The notes beneath the pieces were generated by a model. The model ran no database searches, was not told where the DNA came from, and saw only the letters and a list, made by a program, of their open reading frames with translations. A program made the position numbers and the translations under genes. A DNA stretch of 64,000 bases, from the NCBI RefSeq assembly GCF_032341995.1, contig NZ_CP135439.1, forward strand, positions 930,001 to 994,000, given 5' to 3'. Source of the DNA: Domibacillus sp. DTU_2020_1001157_1_SI_ALB_TIR_016 (GTDB lineage: Bacteria; Bacillota; Bacilli; Bacillales; Domibacillaceae). Within the stretch, counting starts at the first letter, position 1. Each line of letters opens with the position of its first letter. Positions 25,862 to 33,796 of the stretch are shown here, piece after piece.

Positions 25862-26610
25862 GGAAGCGGCCTCTTTAAGGTCGTTTTTTTGGTTTGTAAA
25901 AGCTTGTCCAATGCTTCAATTCCTTTAAGCAGGTTTGGCGATGGCCGGCAAAAGTCTTTTTCTTCCAGAATGAAAACGGGCGTTTCCCCATATCCAGGCC
26001 GTTTTTTAATGACATCAACATTTACTTTGCTGGTCATTACGCCTACCCACGCTAGCAGGATAACATCGGGCTTTTTTTCCAGCACCGTTTCCCAATCGGT
26101 TTGTAAGCTTGGCACAAATCTATCTTCAAATACATTGATTCCGCCGCACAGCGTACTGATTTCGGTGAGCCAATTGGTGCCTCCGGGTGTAAACAATGGC
26201 TTCGGCCACCATTCCCAGTAAAGGCGCATACGGTCTGTCCATTCACGTGACCTGTACGGCTGAAGTGCCCGCATCCACTTGCTTCGAGCTTCTCTTCCAT
26301 CTGTTCCACAAGCTTCGGCAATTTGCTCAATAGAATGCCCGATATCGTCAAGTGAATGGGGATTTGTCACAATATACGGAATGCCAAGCTGATCCAGTGC
26401 TTCTATATTTTTCTCCATTCCTGGTACACTGAGCGATGCCAGCACCATATCCGGCTGAAGAGCGGCCAGCTTCTTCATATCAATCGCTAAATCAGGTCCG
26501 AGTCTGGTTCGTTCTAAGTCGGAAAAGTCGTCTACACCGACAATTTGCTTTTCCAGACCAAGATACTGGCACACTTCTGTATTGCTTGGGCAAAGCGATA
26601 CAATCCTCAT
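25858..26610 (-). CDS. BtuF-like periplasmic-binding-fold protein (cobalamin or siderophore type), no signal peptide
   Basis: A 250-residue protein of the helical-backbone metal-receptor fold used by cobalamin and siderophore binding lipoproteins. The N-terminus reads MRIVSLCPSNTEV, the mature start of such folds, and there is no signal peptide or lipobox cysteine, so it is cytoplasmic. This matches the solitary BtuF-like proteins of Bacillaceae that are not part of a transporter; no permease or ATPase lies beside it. ATG 26610 has TAGGAGTG just upstream. It is divergent from pepA with only 50 bases between starts, and its stop overlaps the yuiB stop. The ligand is unknown. Confidence 0.78.
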   Translation of the reverse strand: MRIVSLCPSNTEVCQYLGLEKQIVGVDDFSDLERTRLGPDLAIDMKKLAALQPDMVLASLSVPGMEKNIEALDQLGIPYIVTNPHSLDDIGHSIEQIAEACGTDGREARSKWMRALQPYRSREWTDRMRLYWEWWPKPLFTPGGTNWLTEISTLCGGINVFEDRFVPSLQTDWETVLEKKPDVILLAWVGVMTSKVNVDVIKKRPGYGETPVFILEEKDFCRPSPNLLKGIEALDKLLQTKKTTLKRPLP

Positions 26611-26660
26611 TCCAACACTCCTATCCATTTTCCCCTATAATAACACGTGAGGTGATGAAA

Positions 26661-28130
26661 ATGTTCGTAATCAAAAACGAACCCTTTTTGGAAACTGAAG
26701 CAGATGTACTGCTTATTGGCCTGTTTGATAAGCCATTGAAATTTGAGGGAGTGCTCGAACCGCTCGATCAAGCTTTTTCCGGGCAGCTGACAGAACTAGT
26801 GAAAAACGGTGATCTTTCCGCGAAAGAAGAACATACTTCTGTTATTCCAGCTCTTGGCCATATTCCAGCTAAGCGAATGGTCACAGTTGGGCTTGGCAAA
26901 GAAAAAGAAGCGGATTTTCATGCGATTCACCGAGCTGTGCAAAAAGCAGCCAAGCAGTCCAAGCCATACGGTCTGGAATCGATTGCCATTGTACTTGATT
27001 CCTTTGTCACAGAGAACGTAACAGCCGTTGAAGCGGCAGAGGCTTTAACAGAAGCACTGTTTTTAGCGCGCTTTGAATACACGGGATACCGCACGCCGGG
27101 TAACGAGCCGGAAAAGCAGTTAACGGCAGTTGTCGTATATACAGAGGCAGATCCGGACGAAATCCAGGCGGCATGTAAAGTAGGAAAAACGATGGCAGAT
27201 GGCACGAACACAGCGATTCGTTTAACCGCTACTCCGTCGAATATGATGACAGCCAGTGATCTTGCCCTTCATGCGGAGAAATTGGCCGAGCGGTATAGCT
27301 TTGAACTGGAAGTGCTGGAACGGGAAGATATGGAGAAAATCGGCATGGGTGCTTTTTTAGCTGTTGCCCAAGGATCGGCTGAACCGCCTAAAATGATTAC
27401 GCTCAAATACAGCCCTACAGATACCTGGGAGGATGTACTGACATTTGTCGGAAAAGGAGTCACTTTTGATACAGGCGGCTACTCTATCAAGCCGAAAGAT
27501 GGCATTGTCGGCATGAAAACAGATATGGGCGGTGCAGCGGCTGTGCTTGGTGCGATGGAGATTATTGGAGAGCTGCAGCCGGATCAGCCGGTTATGGCTG
27601 TGATTCCCGCGACAGACAATGTGATTAGTGCCAATGCTTTTAAACCAGATGATGTCATTACCTCTTTGTCAGGGAAAACGATCGAAGTGAAAAATACAGA
27701 TGCAGAAGGCCGCCTTGTGTTAGCGGATGCGATTACGTATGCCAAACAGCAGCGTGCCGGTAAAATTGTGGACCTGGCTACACTGACAGGCGGAGTGATT
27801 ATTGCGCTTGGAAAAGATAAAACAGGTGCGATCACCAACAATGAACCATTTTTTGAACAGGTGCTTGAAGCATCACACGAAGCGGGGGAAATGATCTGGC
27901 AGCTTCCGCTGACTGAATACGATAAAAAGAGAATTCGAACAAGTGATGTGGCGGATTTAAATAATTCTCCGGGACGGGAAGGCCATGCCATTATGGGAGG
28001 CGGCTTTATCGGCGAATTTGCAGAAAGCACGCCCTGGGTGCACCTCGACATCGCCGGCAGTGCGGAGCTGACACCGGGAGTCATGACACGGACACTGGCA
28101 ATTTTGGCACTGTCAGATCAGTCTGAATAA
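26661..28130 (+). CDS. pepA: Leucyl aminopeptidase (cytosol aminopeptidase, M17)
   Basis: A 489-residue M17 metallopeptidase. The catalytic C-terminal domain has VGKGVTFDTGGYSIKP near residue 262, GGAAAVLGAM near 288 and the family signature NTDAEGRLVLADA near 342, giving the lysine, aspartates and glutamate that bind two metal ions. The N-terminal domain is poorly conserved, as usual. The enzyme removes N-terminal amino acids from peptides in the cytosol. The ATG at 26661 follows GAGGTGATG; the frame runs on upstream to 26436, but that extension is antisense to the BtuF-like gene and is not translated. yuiF follows with its own promoter. Confidence 0.93.
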   Translation: MFVIKNEPFLETEADVLLIGLFDKPLKFEGVLEPLDQAFSGQLTELVKNGDLSAKEEHTSVIPALGHIPAKRMVTVGLGKEKEADFHAIHRAVQKAAKQSKPYGLESIAIVLDSFVTENVTAVEAAEALTEALFLARFEYTGYRTPGNEPEKQLTAVVVYTEADPDEIQAACKVGKTMADGTNTAIRLTATPSNMMTASDLALHAEKLAERYSFELEVLEREDMEKIGMGAFLAVAQGSAEPPKMITLKYSPTDTWEDVLTFVGKGVTFDTGGYSIKPKDGIVGMKTDMGGAAAVLGAMEIIGELQPDQPVMAVIPATDNVISANAFKPDDVITSLSGKTIEVKNTDAEGRLVLADAITYAKQQRAGKIVDLATLTGGVIIALGKDKTGAITNNEPFFEQVLEASHEAGEMIWQLPLTEYDKKRIRTSDVADLNNSPGREGHAIMGGGFIGEFAESTPWVHLDIAGSAELTPGVMTRTLAILALSDQSE

Positions 28131-28160
28131 TTTGTTTATTAACTATATTAGAAAAGTATA

Positions 28161-28190
28161 TTGACAAGCGGGCAGGCAATTTGCTATCTT
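28161..28190 (+). promoter_or_regulatory. Probable sigma-A promoter of yuiF
   Basis: TTGACA at 28161-28166 and TATCTT at 28185-28190 are spaced by 18 bases, in the pepA-yuiF gap. Confidence 0.65.
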
Positions 28191-28242
28191 TAAGCGGTCC
28201 TTTAGTAATTTAGCAGATTAAAGTGTTGGGGGTATAAAAGAA

Positions 28243-29571
28243 ATGAATGCAGTTGTTTTTGCTGTTCTCAGCATGCTTGTTCTCAGCCTGCTCCGCGTCA
28301 ATGTAGCTTTTTCGCTTATTATCGGTGCGCTTCTAGGAGGGCTTGTAAGCGGACTTGGTTTGGACGGTACAATTACCGCCTTTACCGATGGTCTGGGTGA
28401 TGGAGCGAGTGTTGCGCTCAGCTACGCTATGCTGGGCGGTTTTGCTGTTGCGATATCAAGTACAGGTTTGCCAGAAGCACTTGTAAACGTTGTATTAAAG
28501 TTTATCGGCAGTAAAGAGGAATCACGCTCAAAAAAATTGCCGAGAGCACTTATTATATTTTTTATTTTAGTAATGGCTTGTTTTTCACAAAATGTTGTAC
28601 CGGTTCACATTGCGTTTATTCCGCTATTAATTCCGCCGCTTCTTCAAATTATGAATGAGCTAAAAATTGATCGGCGCCTGATCGCTTGTGTGCTTACATT
28701 TGGGCTGGTAACGCCTTATATGCTGCTTCCGGTCGGATTTGGACAGATTTTTCACGAAATCGTCGTGACGAGCATGGGCAAAAGCGGCTTGGATGTTTCA
28801 ACTGACCAAGTACCGTATGCGATGATTCTTCCAGCTGTCGGAATGGTTGTTGGGTTGATTATTTCTGTATTTTTCACTTATCGGAAACCGCGTGAATATG
28901 CGGAGTTACATTTAACAAGCACGAGTGAAGAAGAAAAATCAGTGAAAATGCCCAGCAAGTATGGGTTGATTGTAGCTGTCTTGTCGATTGCCGCTGCACT
29001 TGCTGCTCAGCTGGAAACAGACTCAATGGTGTTTGGTGCGATGGCCGGCATTGTGGTTTTATACGTATTTCGTGCGATCCGATGGAGTGAGGCAGATCAT
29101 TTGCTGACAGATGGTATGAGAATGATGGCCTTTATCGGCTTTGTACTCATTGCTGCTTCCGGATTTGCAAACGTAGTGGTTGAAACCGGTCATGTTGAAA
29201 GCTTGGTGCAAACAGCTGCGGATGCCATTGGCGGCAACAAAGCACTGGGCGCATTGTTAATGCTTTTAGTTGGTTTGCTGGTGACAGTTGGGGTTGGTTC
29301 CTCATTTTCAACCATCCCTATTATCGCTACGATTTTCGTTCCTTTAGCTCTTGAGCTTGGTTTCAGTCCAATGGCCACGATTGCGCTGGTCACAACAGCA
29401 GGAGTGCTGGGAGACGGTGGATCGCCGGTATCAGACAGTACGCTTGGACCAACTGCAGGTTTAAATGCGGACGGACAGCATGATCATATTTGGGATACAT
29501 CCGTTCCAACCTTTATCCATTATAATATCCCGCTTCTCATCTTTGGATGGATTGCGGCCATGACATTATAA
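28243..29571 (+). CDS. yuiF: Na+/H+ antiporter family protein YuiF
   Basis: A 442-residue polytopic membrane protein with about eleven segments, of the Na+/H+ antiporter family that includes B. subtilis YuiF. Conserved features include [19 protein letters not shown] near residue 60 and the [17 protein letters not shown] stretch near residue 390, which holds the conserved acidic and polar residues within the membrane. A GGGGGT site precedes the ATG. It lies near the Mrp antiporter operon 1.5 kb downstream, making this stretch rich in sodium and pH functions. Substrate is inferred from the family. Confidence 0.88.
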   Translation: MNAVVFAVLSMLVLSLLRVNVAFSLIIGALLGGLVSGLGLDGTITAFTDGLGDGASVALSYAMLGGFAVAISSTGLPEALVNVVLKFIGSKEESRSKKLPRALIIFFILVMACFSQNVVPVHIAFIPLLIPPLLQIMNELKIDRRLIACVLTFGLVTPYMLLPVGFGQIFHEIVVTSMGKSGLDVSTDQVPYAMILPAVGMVVGLIISVFFTYRKPREYAELHLTSTSEEEKSVKMPSKYGLIVAVLSIAAALAAQLETDSMVFGAMAGIVVLYVFRAIRWSEADHLLTDGMRMMAFIGFVLIAASGFANVVVETGHVESLVQTAADAIGGNKALGALLMLLVGLLVTVGVGSSFSTIPIIATIFVPLALELGFSPMATIALVTTAGVLGDGGSPVSDSTLGPTAGLNADGQHDHIWDTSVPTFIHYNIPLLIFGWIAAMTL

Positions 29572-29572
29572 T

Positions 29573-29605
29573 AAAAAGGTGCCTCTTTAAGAGGCACCTT
29601 TTTTT
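29573..29605 (+). terminator. Terminator after yuiF
   Basis: AAGGTGCCTC pairs with GAGGCACCTT, with loop TTTAA, followed by a seven-T tract. Confidence 0.92.
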
Positions 29606-29620
29606 GAAGGAGAGGATTTT

Positions 29621-30010
29621 ATGAACATTCAAACCGATCATACACTGCTTGCCGCACTCGGAATGGAAGTGGTGAGGATTGAAACAGGCCGTGTAGTGAT
29701 GACAATGCCTGTGGATGAACGCACGCGCCAGCCGTTCGGATTTCTGCACGGAGGCGCTTCTGTTGCCCTTGCGGAAACAGCGGCAAGTATTGGCGCTGCA
29801 GCGATGATTGACCTGGACACGGAGGTCTGCTTTGGCCTTGAAATCAATGCCAACCACATCAAATCGAAAAGAGATGGGATTGTGACGGCTACCGCTCTAA
29901 TCGTTCACCGTGGAAAGTCAACAATGGTATGGTCTATTGAAATAAAGGACGAAAACGGGAAGCTGATTTGTCTTTCACGATGTACGATTGCTGTGAAAGC
30001 GAAAAAGTGA
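29621..30010 (+). CDS. yuxO: Hotdog-fold thioesterase, YuxO/MenI family
   Basis: A 129-residue PaaI-type hotdog thioesterase. The signature FGFLHGGASVALAE near residues 43-56 holds the conserved HGG and the catalytic glutamate in the following helix. In B. subtilis YuxO (126 residues) has been assigned as the 1,4-dihydroxy-2-naphthoyl-CoA hydrolase of menaquinone synthesis and lies next to the mrp operon, the same relation as here. AAGGAGAGG precedes the ATG. The gene is followed at 52 bases by the YdaT-like gene, and both end before the convergent mrp operon. Family firm; specific substrate inferred. Confidence 0.85.
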   Translation: MNIQTDHTLLAALGMEVVRIETGRVVMTMPVDERTRQPFGFLHGGASVALAETAASIGAAAMIDLDTEVCFGLEINANHIKSKRDGIVTATALIVHRGKSTMVWSIEIKDENGKLICLSRCTIAVKAKK

Positions 30011-30061
30011 CGTTTGATTTTTTAATAGGGCGGGAACATTTTTAAAAAAGGAGTGGTTTTC

Positions 30062-30427
30062 ATGCCTTGGAACAAAAATGAGTACCCGGCTTCGATGAAA
30101 AATCTGCCGGACCATATACGCGATAAAGCGATCGAAATTGCCAATGCGCTCTTGGATGAAGGGTATGAGGAAGGGCGTTCTATTGCCATTGCCATTGACC
30201 GTGCGAGAAGCGCAGAAGCAAAAAAGGATGAAGGACGGCCGCGTTATGAAGTAAAGCATGAAGAAGAGCGCTGGGTACTGAAAAAAGAAAATGGCAAACG
30301 GGCCATCCGTTCAGAGGGCACAAAACAGGCGCTTTTAGAGGAAGCGAAAGAATATGTGAAACAGCATGAAGGAATTCTTACAATTTATCAGGAAAATGGT
30401 GAGAAGGCCCAAACGCTGTATGAATAA
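30062..30427 (+). CDS. YdaT-like protein with DUF2188 domain
   Basis: A 121-residue charged soluble protein. The N-terminus MPWNKNEYPASMKNLP and the helical KAIEIANALLDEGYEEGRSIAIAI (about residues 23-46) match YdaT of B. subtilis, a general-stress protein. Residues about 62-116 form a DUF2188 domain, a short lysine- and glutamate-rich fold often repeated in stress proteins. ATG 30062 follows AAAAAAGGAG. I looked for a sigma-B promoter in the 51-base gap and found none. The gene ends at a terminator shared with mrpG. Function unknown. Confidence 0.8.
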   Translation: MPWNKNEYPASMKNLPDHIRDKAIEIANALLDEGYEEGRSIAIAIDRARSAEAKKDEGRPRYEVKHEEERWVLKKENGKRAIRSEGTKQALLEEAKEYVKQHEGILTIYQENGEKAQTLYE

Positions 30428-30460
30428 AAAAGCTGTCCAGTTGCGGACAGCTTTTTTAGT
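30426..30460. terminator. Bidirectional terminator shared by the ydaT-like gene and mrpG
   Basis: AAAAAAGCTGTCC pairs with GGACAGCTTTTTT between the convergent genes. It touches the mrpG stop codon. Confidence 0.93.
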
Positions 30461-30815
30461 TCTTTTTTTGTGCCTGTTTAGTCTTTAAGTCATCACGCAC
30501 GCTTTGATCCCACATTTTCACGCCGGAATTGTAGGCGGCACGGCTGATTAAATGGCCTGCAACAGGTGCGGTAATAAAAAAGAAAGCAATACCGAGCAGG
30601 AGCCGTGAGCTGAAAAATCCGTCCTTCGCAAAAAAGTAAACAAACGTTGCCAGCAGAATGCACATCACTCCGAGCGTTGCGCTTTTAGAAGCGGCGTGAT
30701 TGCGTGTATAAACGTCTGGAAGGCGGATCAGCCCGAATGCTGAGACAAGGGTTAAAAACGCTCCGACAAGCAATAAAACGGCAATGACAGCTTCACTGAT
30801 CACGGTCATATTCAA
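30456..30815 (-). CDS. mrpG: Mrp Na+/H+ antiporter subunit G
   Basis: A 119-residue membrane protein with about three hydrophobic segments, last gene of the seven-gene Mrp operon. The central LIRLPDVYTRNHAASKSATLG stretch near residues 29-49 is typical of MrpG/MnhG. The B. subtilis subunit is 124 residues. It is one of the small subunits that assemble with MrpA to F into a single large membrane complex exchanging cytoplasmic Na+ for external H+. It overlaps the end of mrpF by 23 bases, which points to coupled translation. A bidirectional terminator ends the operon. Confidence 0.93.
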   Translation of the reverse strand: MNMTVISEAVIAVLLLVGAFLTLVSAFGLIRLPDVYTRNHAASKSATLGVMCILLATFVYFFAKDGFFSSRLLLGIAFFFITAPVAGHLISRAAYNSGVKMWDQSVRDDLKTKQAQKKN

Positions 30816-31077
30816 TCACCTCGCCTTTTTCTAAAAACTTGGCAAAAGCAACAGTTCCGATAAATGCCAAAATACCAATCAAGAGAATAACATCAAGATA
30901 ATTATGCGTATCAAGCAGCATAGACAAAACGGCTGTAATCGACACAAGATTGACGCCCATTGCATCGAGGGCGACAACACGGTCTGGAACGGTTGGCCCT
31001 TTTACAAGCCGGTAAACGAGGCCAATCATAGAAACGGCCAGCAGTAAAAGAGAAATCTGCAAAACAGTCTCAATCAT
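30793..31077 (-). CDS. mrpF: Mrp Na+/H+ antiporter subunit F
   Basis: A 94-residue protein with three membrane segments, exactly the length of B. subtilis MrpF. The conserved segment KGPTVPDRVVALDAMGVNL near residues 28-46 identifies the subunit. B. subtilis MrpF has been linked to bile-salt (cholate) efflux as well as to the antiporter complex. The gene overlaps mrpE by four bases at its start and mrpG by 23 at its end. No separate promoter is seen. Confidence 0.93.
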   Translation of the reverse strand: MIETVLQISLLLLAVSMIGLVYRLVKGPTVPDRVVALDAMGVNLVSITAVLSMLLDTHNYLDVILLIGILAFIGTVAFAKFLEKGEVIEYDRDQ

Positions 31078-31553
31078 CCGCGGCTCACCTCCATAATGGC
31101 TTTTTCAAACGAATTTTTAATGCTGTCTACTGCTTCTGACACATTCTCAATATCAATAGCGTGAATGTAAAGGGTTTTATTATCATCCGATACATCCACC
31201 ACAAGTGTGCCGGGAGTCAGCGTAATTAAATTCGACAGCAGGGTGACTTCCCAATCCAACTTCAGTTCGGTTTCAAGTGCAAAGATACCCGGACGAATGT
31301 TCAGTTTAGGACGGAGCACCAGCTTTAACACGTCAAAATTCGCTTTAATTAACTCTTTTAAAAACAGCAGAAATAAGTAGATCACGGCCCAGACACGATG
31401 CAGATAAAAGCGGCTTTTAAAAAAGCGGCGCATTCCAGCCATCACAATCAATCCAAGCAGGTATCCAATAATAAAGGTCCGTGCACTGAAAGACACCTGC
31501 AAAAACATCCAGAGAAATGCGAGAAACACATTGAGTAAAATTTGAAAAGCCAT
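31074..31553 (-). CDS. mrpE: Mrp Na+/H+ antiporter subunit E
   Basis: A 159-residue protein with an N-terminal hydrophobic region (about residues 4-70) and a soluble C-terminal part. The LNIRPGIFALETEL and LSNLITLTPGTLVVDVSDD motifs near residues 87 and 109 are characteristic of MrpE/MnhE. AAAGGAGT precedes the ATG. It begins five bases after the mrpD stop and overlaps mrpF by four bases. MrpE is needed for assembly of the antiporter complex in other bacilli. Confidence 0.93.
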   Translation of the reverse strand: MAFQILLNVFLAFLWMFLQVSFSARTFIIGYLLGLIVMAGMRRFFKSRFYLHRVWAVIYLFLLFLKELIKANFDVLKLVLRPKLNIRPGIFALETELKLDWEVTLLSNLITLTPGTLVVDVSDDNKTLYIHAIDIENVSEAVDSIKNSFEKAIMEVSRG

Positions 31554-31558
31554 ACGAT

Positions 31559-33040
31559 CTACTCCTTTAATACGGCGTCAATGTAGATTTCCGGATGGAT
31601 GAGCGCTTCAACAGCCTGCATCACATAAGGATAAACCGCTTCTGTTCCGACACCGTATAAAACAGAAAGAACAACAAGAGCTGCAGCCGGAAGGAACAAG
31701 GAGGATGTTTGTTTTTTTGCATGAAGCTGCGGCAATTTTGGCTTTTTCCAAAAAACCTCCATAAATAACGTAACAACCGAATACAACACAGCCAGACTCG
31801 ACAGAAGCACAACGATGGCTCCAACATATTCACCCGATTCAAATCCTGCCCGGACAATCAATAATTTGCCGATAAAACCAGACAGCGGCGGAATGCCGGC
31901 GAGCGCAAAAGATGCTGTAAGAAAGATCCAGCCAAGTGCCGGGTATTGGCGGATCAGCCCGCCCATCTTATCCATCTTTGACGTACCTGTAATCCAAATC
32001 ATGATGCCGCCCAGCATAAACAGAGCCGCTTTGATAATCATGTCATGAATAAAATAAAAGAGGGTGCCGGCGATTGATTCCTCCGTCATAATGGAAATGC
32101 CGAATAATAGAACACCAACCGCTATGACAATGTTATAAATCAGAATTTGTTTTACATCCTTGTATGCAAGAGCGCCAATCGAACCTGCAACCATGGTCAG
32201 CAAAGCTAGCAGGGATAAAATATCATGTGTAAATGGCTGGTCATGATAGAAAAATAGCGTGTAAGTTCGTAAGATGGCGTATACGCCTACTTTTGTAAGC
32301 AGGGCACCGAACAGGGCCAAAACAGGTGCAGGTGGTGCCGCGTACGAACCTGGCAGCCAGAAGTAAAGCGGAAAAATACCGCCTTTTAAACCGAACACAA
32401 TCAAGAAAAGAAGCGCCAGCACGGTGACAATGGGCTCGCCGCCAATGTCAGTAAGGCGGGCGGAAATGTGCGCCATATTCAGTGAGCCGGTAACCGAGTA
32501 CAAAAACCCAACTGCGATAACAAAAATAGCCGAGGAAATCACGTTAATCAAAATATATTTAATAGATTCCTGCAGCTGTACTTTTGTTCCGCCGATCACA
32601 ATCAGCACATATGACGACATTAACATAATTTCAAAGAAAACAAACAGGTTAAAAATATCACCGGTTGTAAACGATCCATTTACGCCAACAAGTAAAAATT
32701 GGACAATCGGGTAGTAATAAAATGCTTCCCGGCCGCTGCCAATGGAGCGGAATGAATAAAGGACCACACAAAGCGTAATGACAGAAGACGTTAAAACGAG
32801 CAGGATGCTCAGCATATCTGACACAAGCGTAATGCCAAATGGAGCCGGCCAGCTGCCCATGTCAACCGTTTGAATCCCATCTGTCTTCACTTTCATTAAA
32901 ACAACAGCCGCTGCAATAACCGTAGCAAAAGAAGCAGCCACAGATACCACTCGCTGGGCATAGACACGCTTTGATAAAAACAGGAGTAACACAGCCGAAA
33001 CAAGAGGGATCAGGATGGGTAAAATAGGTAAATTAATCAT
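31559..33040 (-). CDS. mrpD: Mrp Na+/H+ antiporter subunit D
   Basis: A 493-residue polytopic protein with about fourteen membrane segments, identical in length to B. subtilis MrpD. It belongs to the NuoM/N-like family of complex I subunits. Conserved in-membrane charged residues are visible: the lysine in LKGGIFPLYFWLPG near residue 220 and the lysine in ALLTKVGVYAI near 250, along with FFEIMLMSSYVL near 135. MrpD and MrpA are the two large proton-path subunits. It overlaps mrpC by eight bases. Complex I homology is strong; its individual ion path is inferred. Confidence 0.95.
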   Translation of the reverse strand: MINLPILPILIPLVSAVLLLFLSKRVYAQRVVSVAASFATVIAAAVVLMKVKTDGIQTVDMGSWPAPFGITLVSDMLSILLVLTSSVITLCVVLYSFRSIGSGREAFYYYPIVQFLLVGVNGSFTTGDIFNLFVFFEIMLMSSYVLIVIGGTKVQLQESIKYILINVISSAIFVIAVGFLYSVTGSLNMAHISARLTDIGGEPIVTVLALLFLIVFGLKGGIFPLYFWLPGSYAAPPAPVLALFGALLTKVGVYAILRTYTLFFYHDQPFTHDILSLLALLTMVAGSIGALAYKDVKQILIYNIVIAVGVLLFGISIMTEESIAGTLFYFIHDMIIKAALFMLGGIMIWITGTSKMDKMGGLIRQYPALGWIFLTASFALAGIPPLSGFIGKLLIVRAGFESGEYVGAIVVLLSSLAVLYSVVTLFMEVFWKKPKLPQLHAKKQTSSLFLPAAALVVLSVLYGVGTEAVYPYVMQAVEALIHPEIYIDAVLKE

Positions 33041-33374
33041 CCGTTTCCATTCCTCTCATCTGCTCCATATTATCTGTGCCAATCTCCTGGTATGCACGAT
33101 AAGCGATTACAAGAAACACGGCTGTAACACCAAAACTAATGACAATAGCCGTTAAGATAAGCGCCTGCGGAATCGGGTCTGTATAAACAGAGGCATGTTC
33201 CCCGAGAACCGGCACGGCTCCAGTTTTGAGCCCGCCCATTGTTAAAAGCATTAAATGGGTTCCATGGCTGAGAAGCCCGGTGCCGATAATAATCCGGAGC
33301 AGGCTTTTCGAAAGCATTAAGTAAACCGCTGCTGCAAAAAGCAGGCCGGCAATGATACACATTAAAATTTCCAT
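33033..33374 (-). CDS. mrpC: Mrp Na+/H+ antiporter subunit C
   Basis: A 113-residue NuoK-like protein with three membrane segments, identical in length to B. subtilis MrpC. The segments LLSHGTHLMLLTMGG (about residue 35) and DPIPQALILTAIVISFGVTA (about 67) are typical of MrpC/MnhC. It shares one base with the mrpB stop at its start and overlaps mrpD by eight bases at its end. Part of the single Mrp complex in the cytoplasmic membrane. Confidence 0.94.
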   Translation of the reverse strand: MEILMCIIAGLLFAAAVYLMLSKSLLRIIIGTGLLSHGTHLMLLTMGGLKTGAVPVLGEHASVYTDPIPQALILTAIVISFGVTAVFLVIAYRAYQEIGTDNMEQMRGMETDD

Positions 33375-33796
33375 TATTCACTCTCTCCAATCGTTTGAAT
33401 AATGGTCATGGTTACACCAATGACAACGAGGTACACGCCTAAATCAAACAACATCGCAGTGTGAAGCGATGTTTTGCCGAACAGCGGCAGTTGAAAATAA
33501 TTATAAGCGTGAGTAAAAAACGGTACATTGAAAAGCAGAGATCCGGCAGCGGTTCCGACTGAAAAAAGGAGGCCAAGGCCGATCAGCCATTTGAAGTCAA
33601 GCGGAAACCCGTGCCGTACCGTTTTAATATCAAAAGCTAAAAGCAAAAGAACAATCGCGCCGGATGTAAGCAGGCCGCCTACGAAACCGCCGCCCGGATA
33701 ATAATGTCCGGCAAAAAACAAGTGAACCGCAAAAAAGATAATCATGAAAAAAACGACTTTGGCGACGGTTTGGAAAATTACATCATTTGTTTTCAT
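33374..33796 (-). CDS. mrpB: Mrp Na+/H+ antiporter subunit B
   Basis: A 140-residue protein with four membrane segments, similar to the 143 residues of B. subtilis MrpB. The segment HYYPGGGFVGGLL near residue 34 is diagnostic of MnhB/MrpB. ATG 33796 was chosen because homologues begin MKTND and AGGCGG lies just upstream; the frame is open to 33817 but that extension lies inside mrpA. It overlaps mrpA by 14 bases. In Mrp complexes B sits beside the C-terminal extension of A. Confidence 0.93.
   Translation of the reverse strand: MKTNDVIFQTVAKVVFFMIIFFAVHLFFAGHYYPGGGFVGGLLTSGAIVLLLLAFDIKTVRHGFPLDFKWLIGLGLLFSVGTAAGSLLFNVPFFTHAYNYFQLPLFGKTSLHTAMLFDLGVYLVVIGVTMTIIQTIGESE

Noticed and set aside
26436..26660. 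Long N-terminal extension of pepA
   Set aside because: It is antisense to the BtuF-like gene; the conserved protein begins at ATG 26661 behind GAGGTG.
30011..30061. Possible sigma-B promoter before the ydaT-like gene
   Set aside because: GTTTGA and GGCGGGAA resemble but do not fit the GTTT-N13/15-GGGTAT pattern; the spacing is also wrong.
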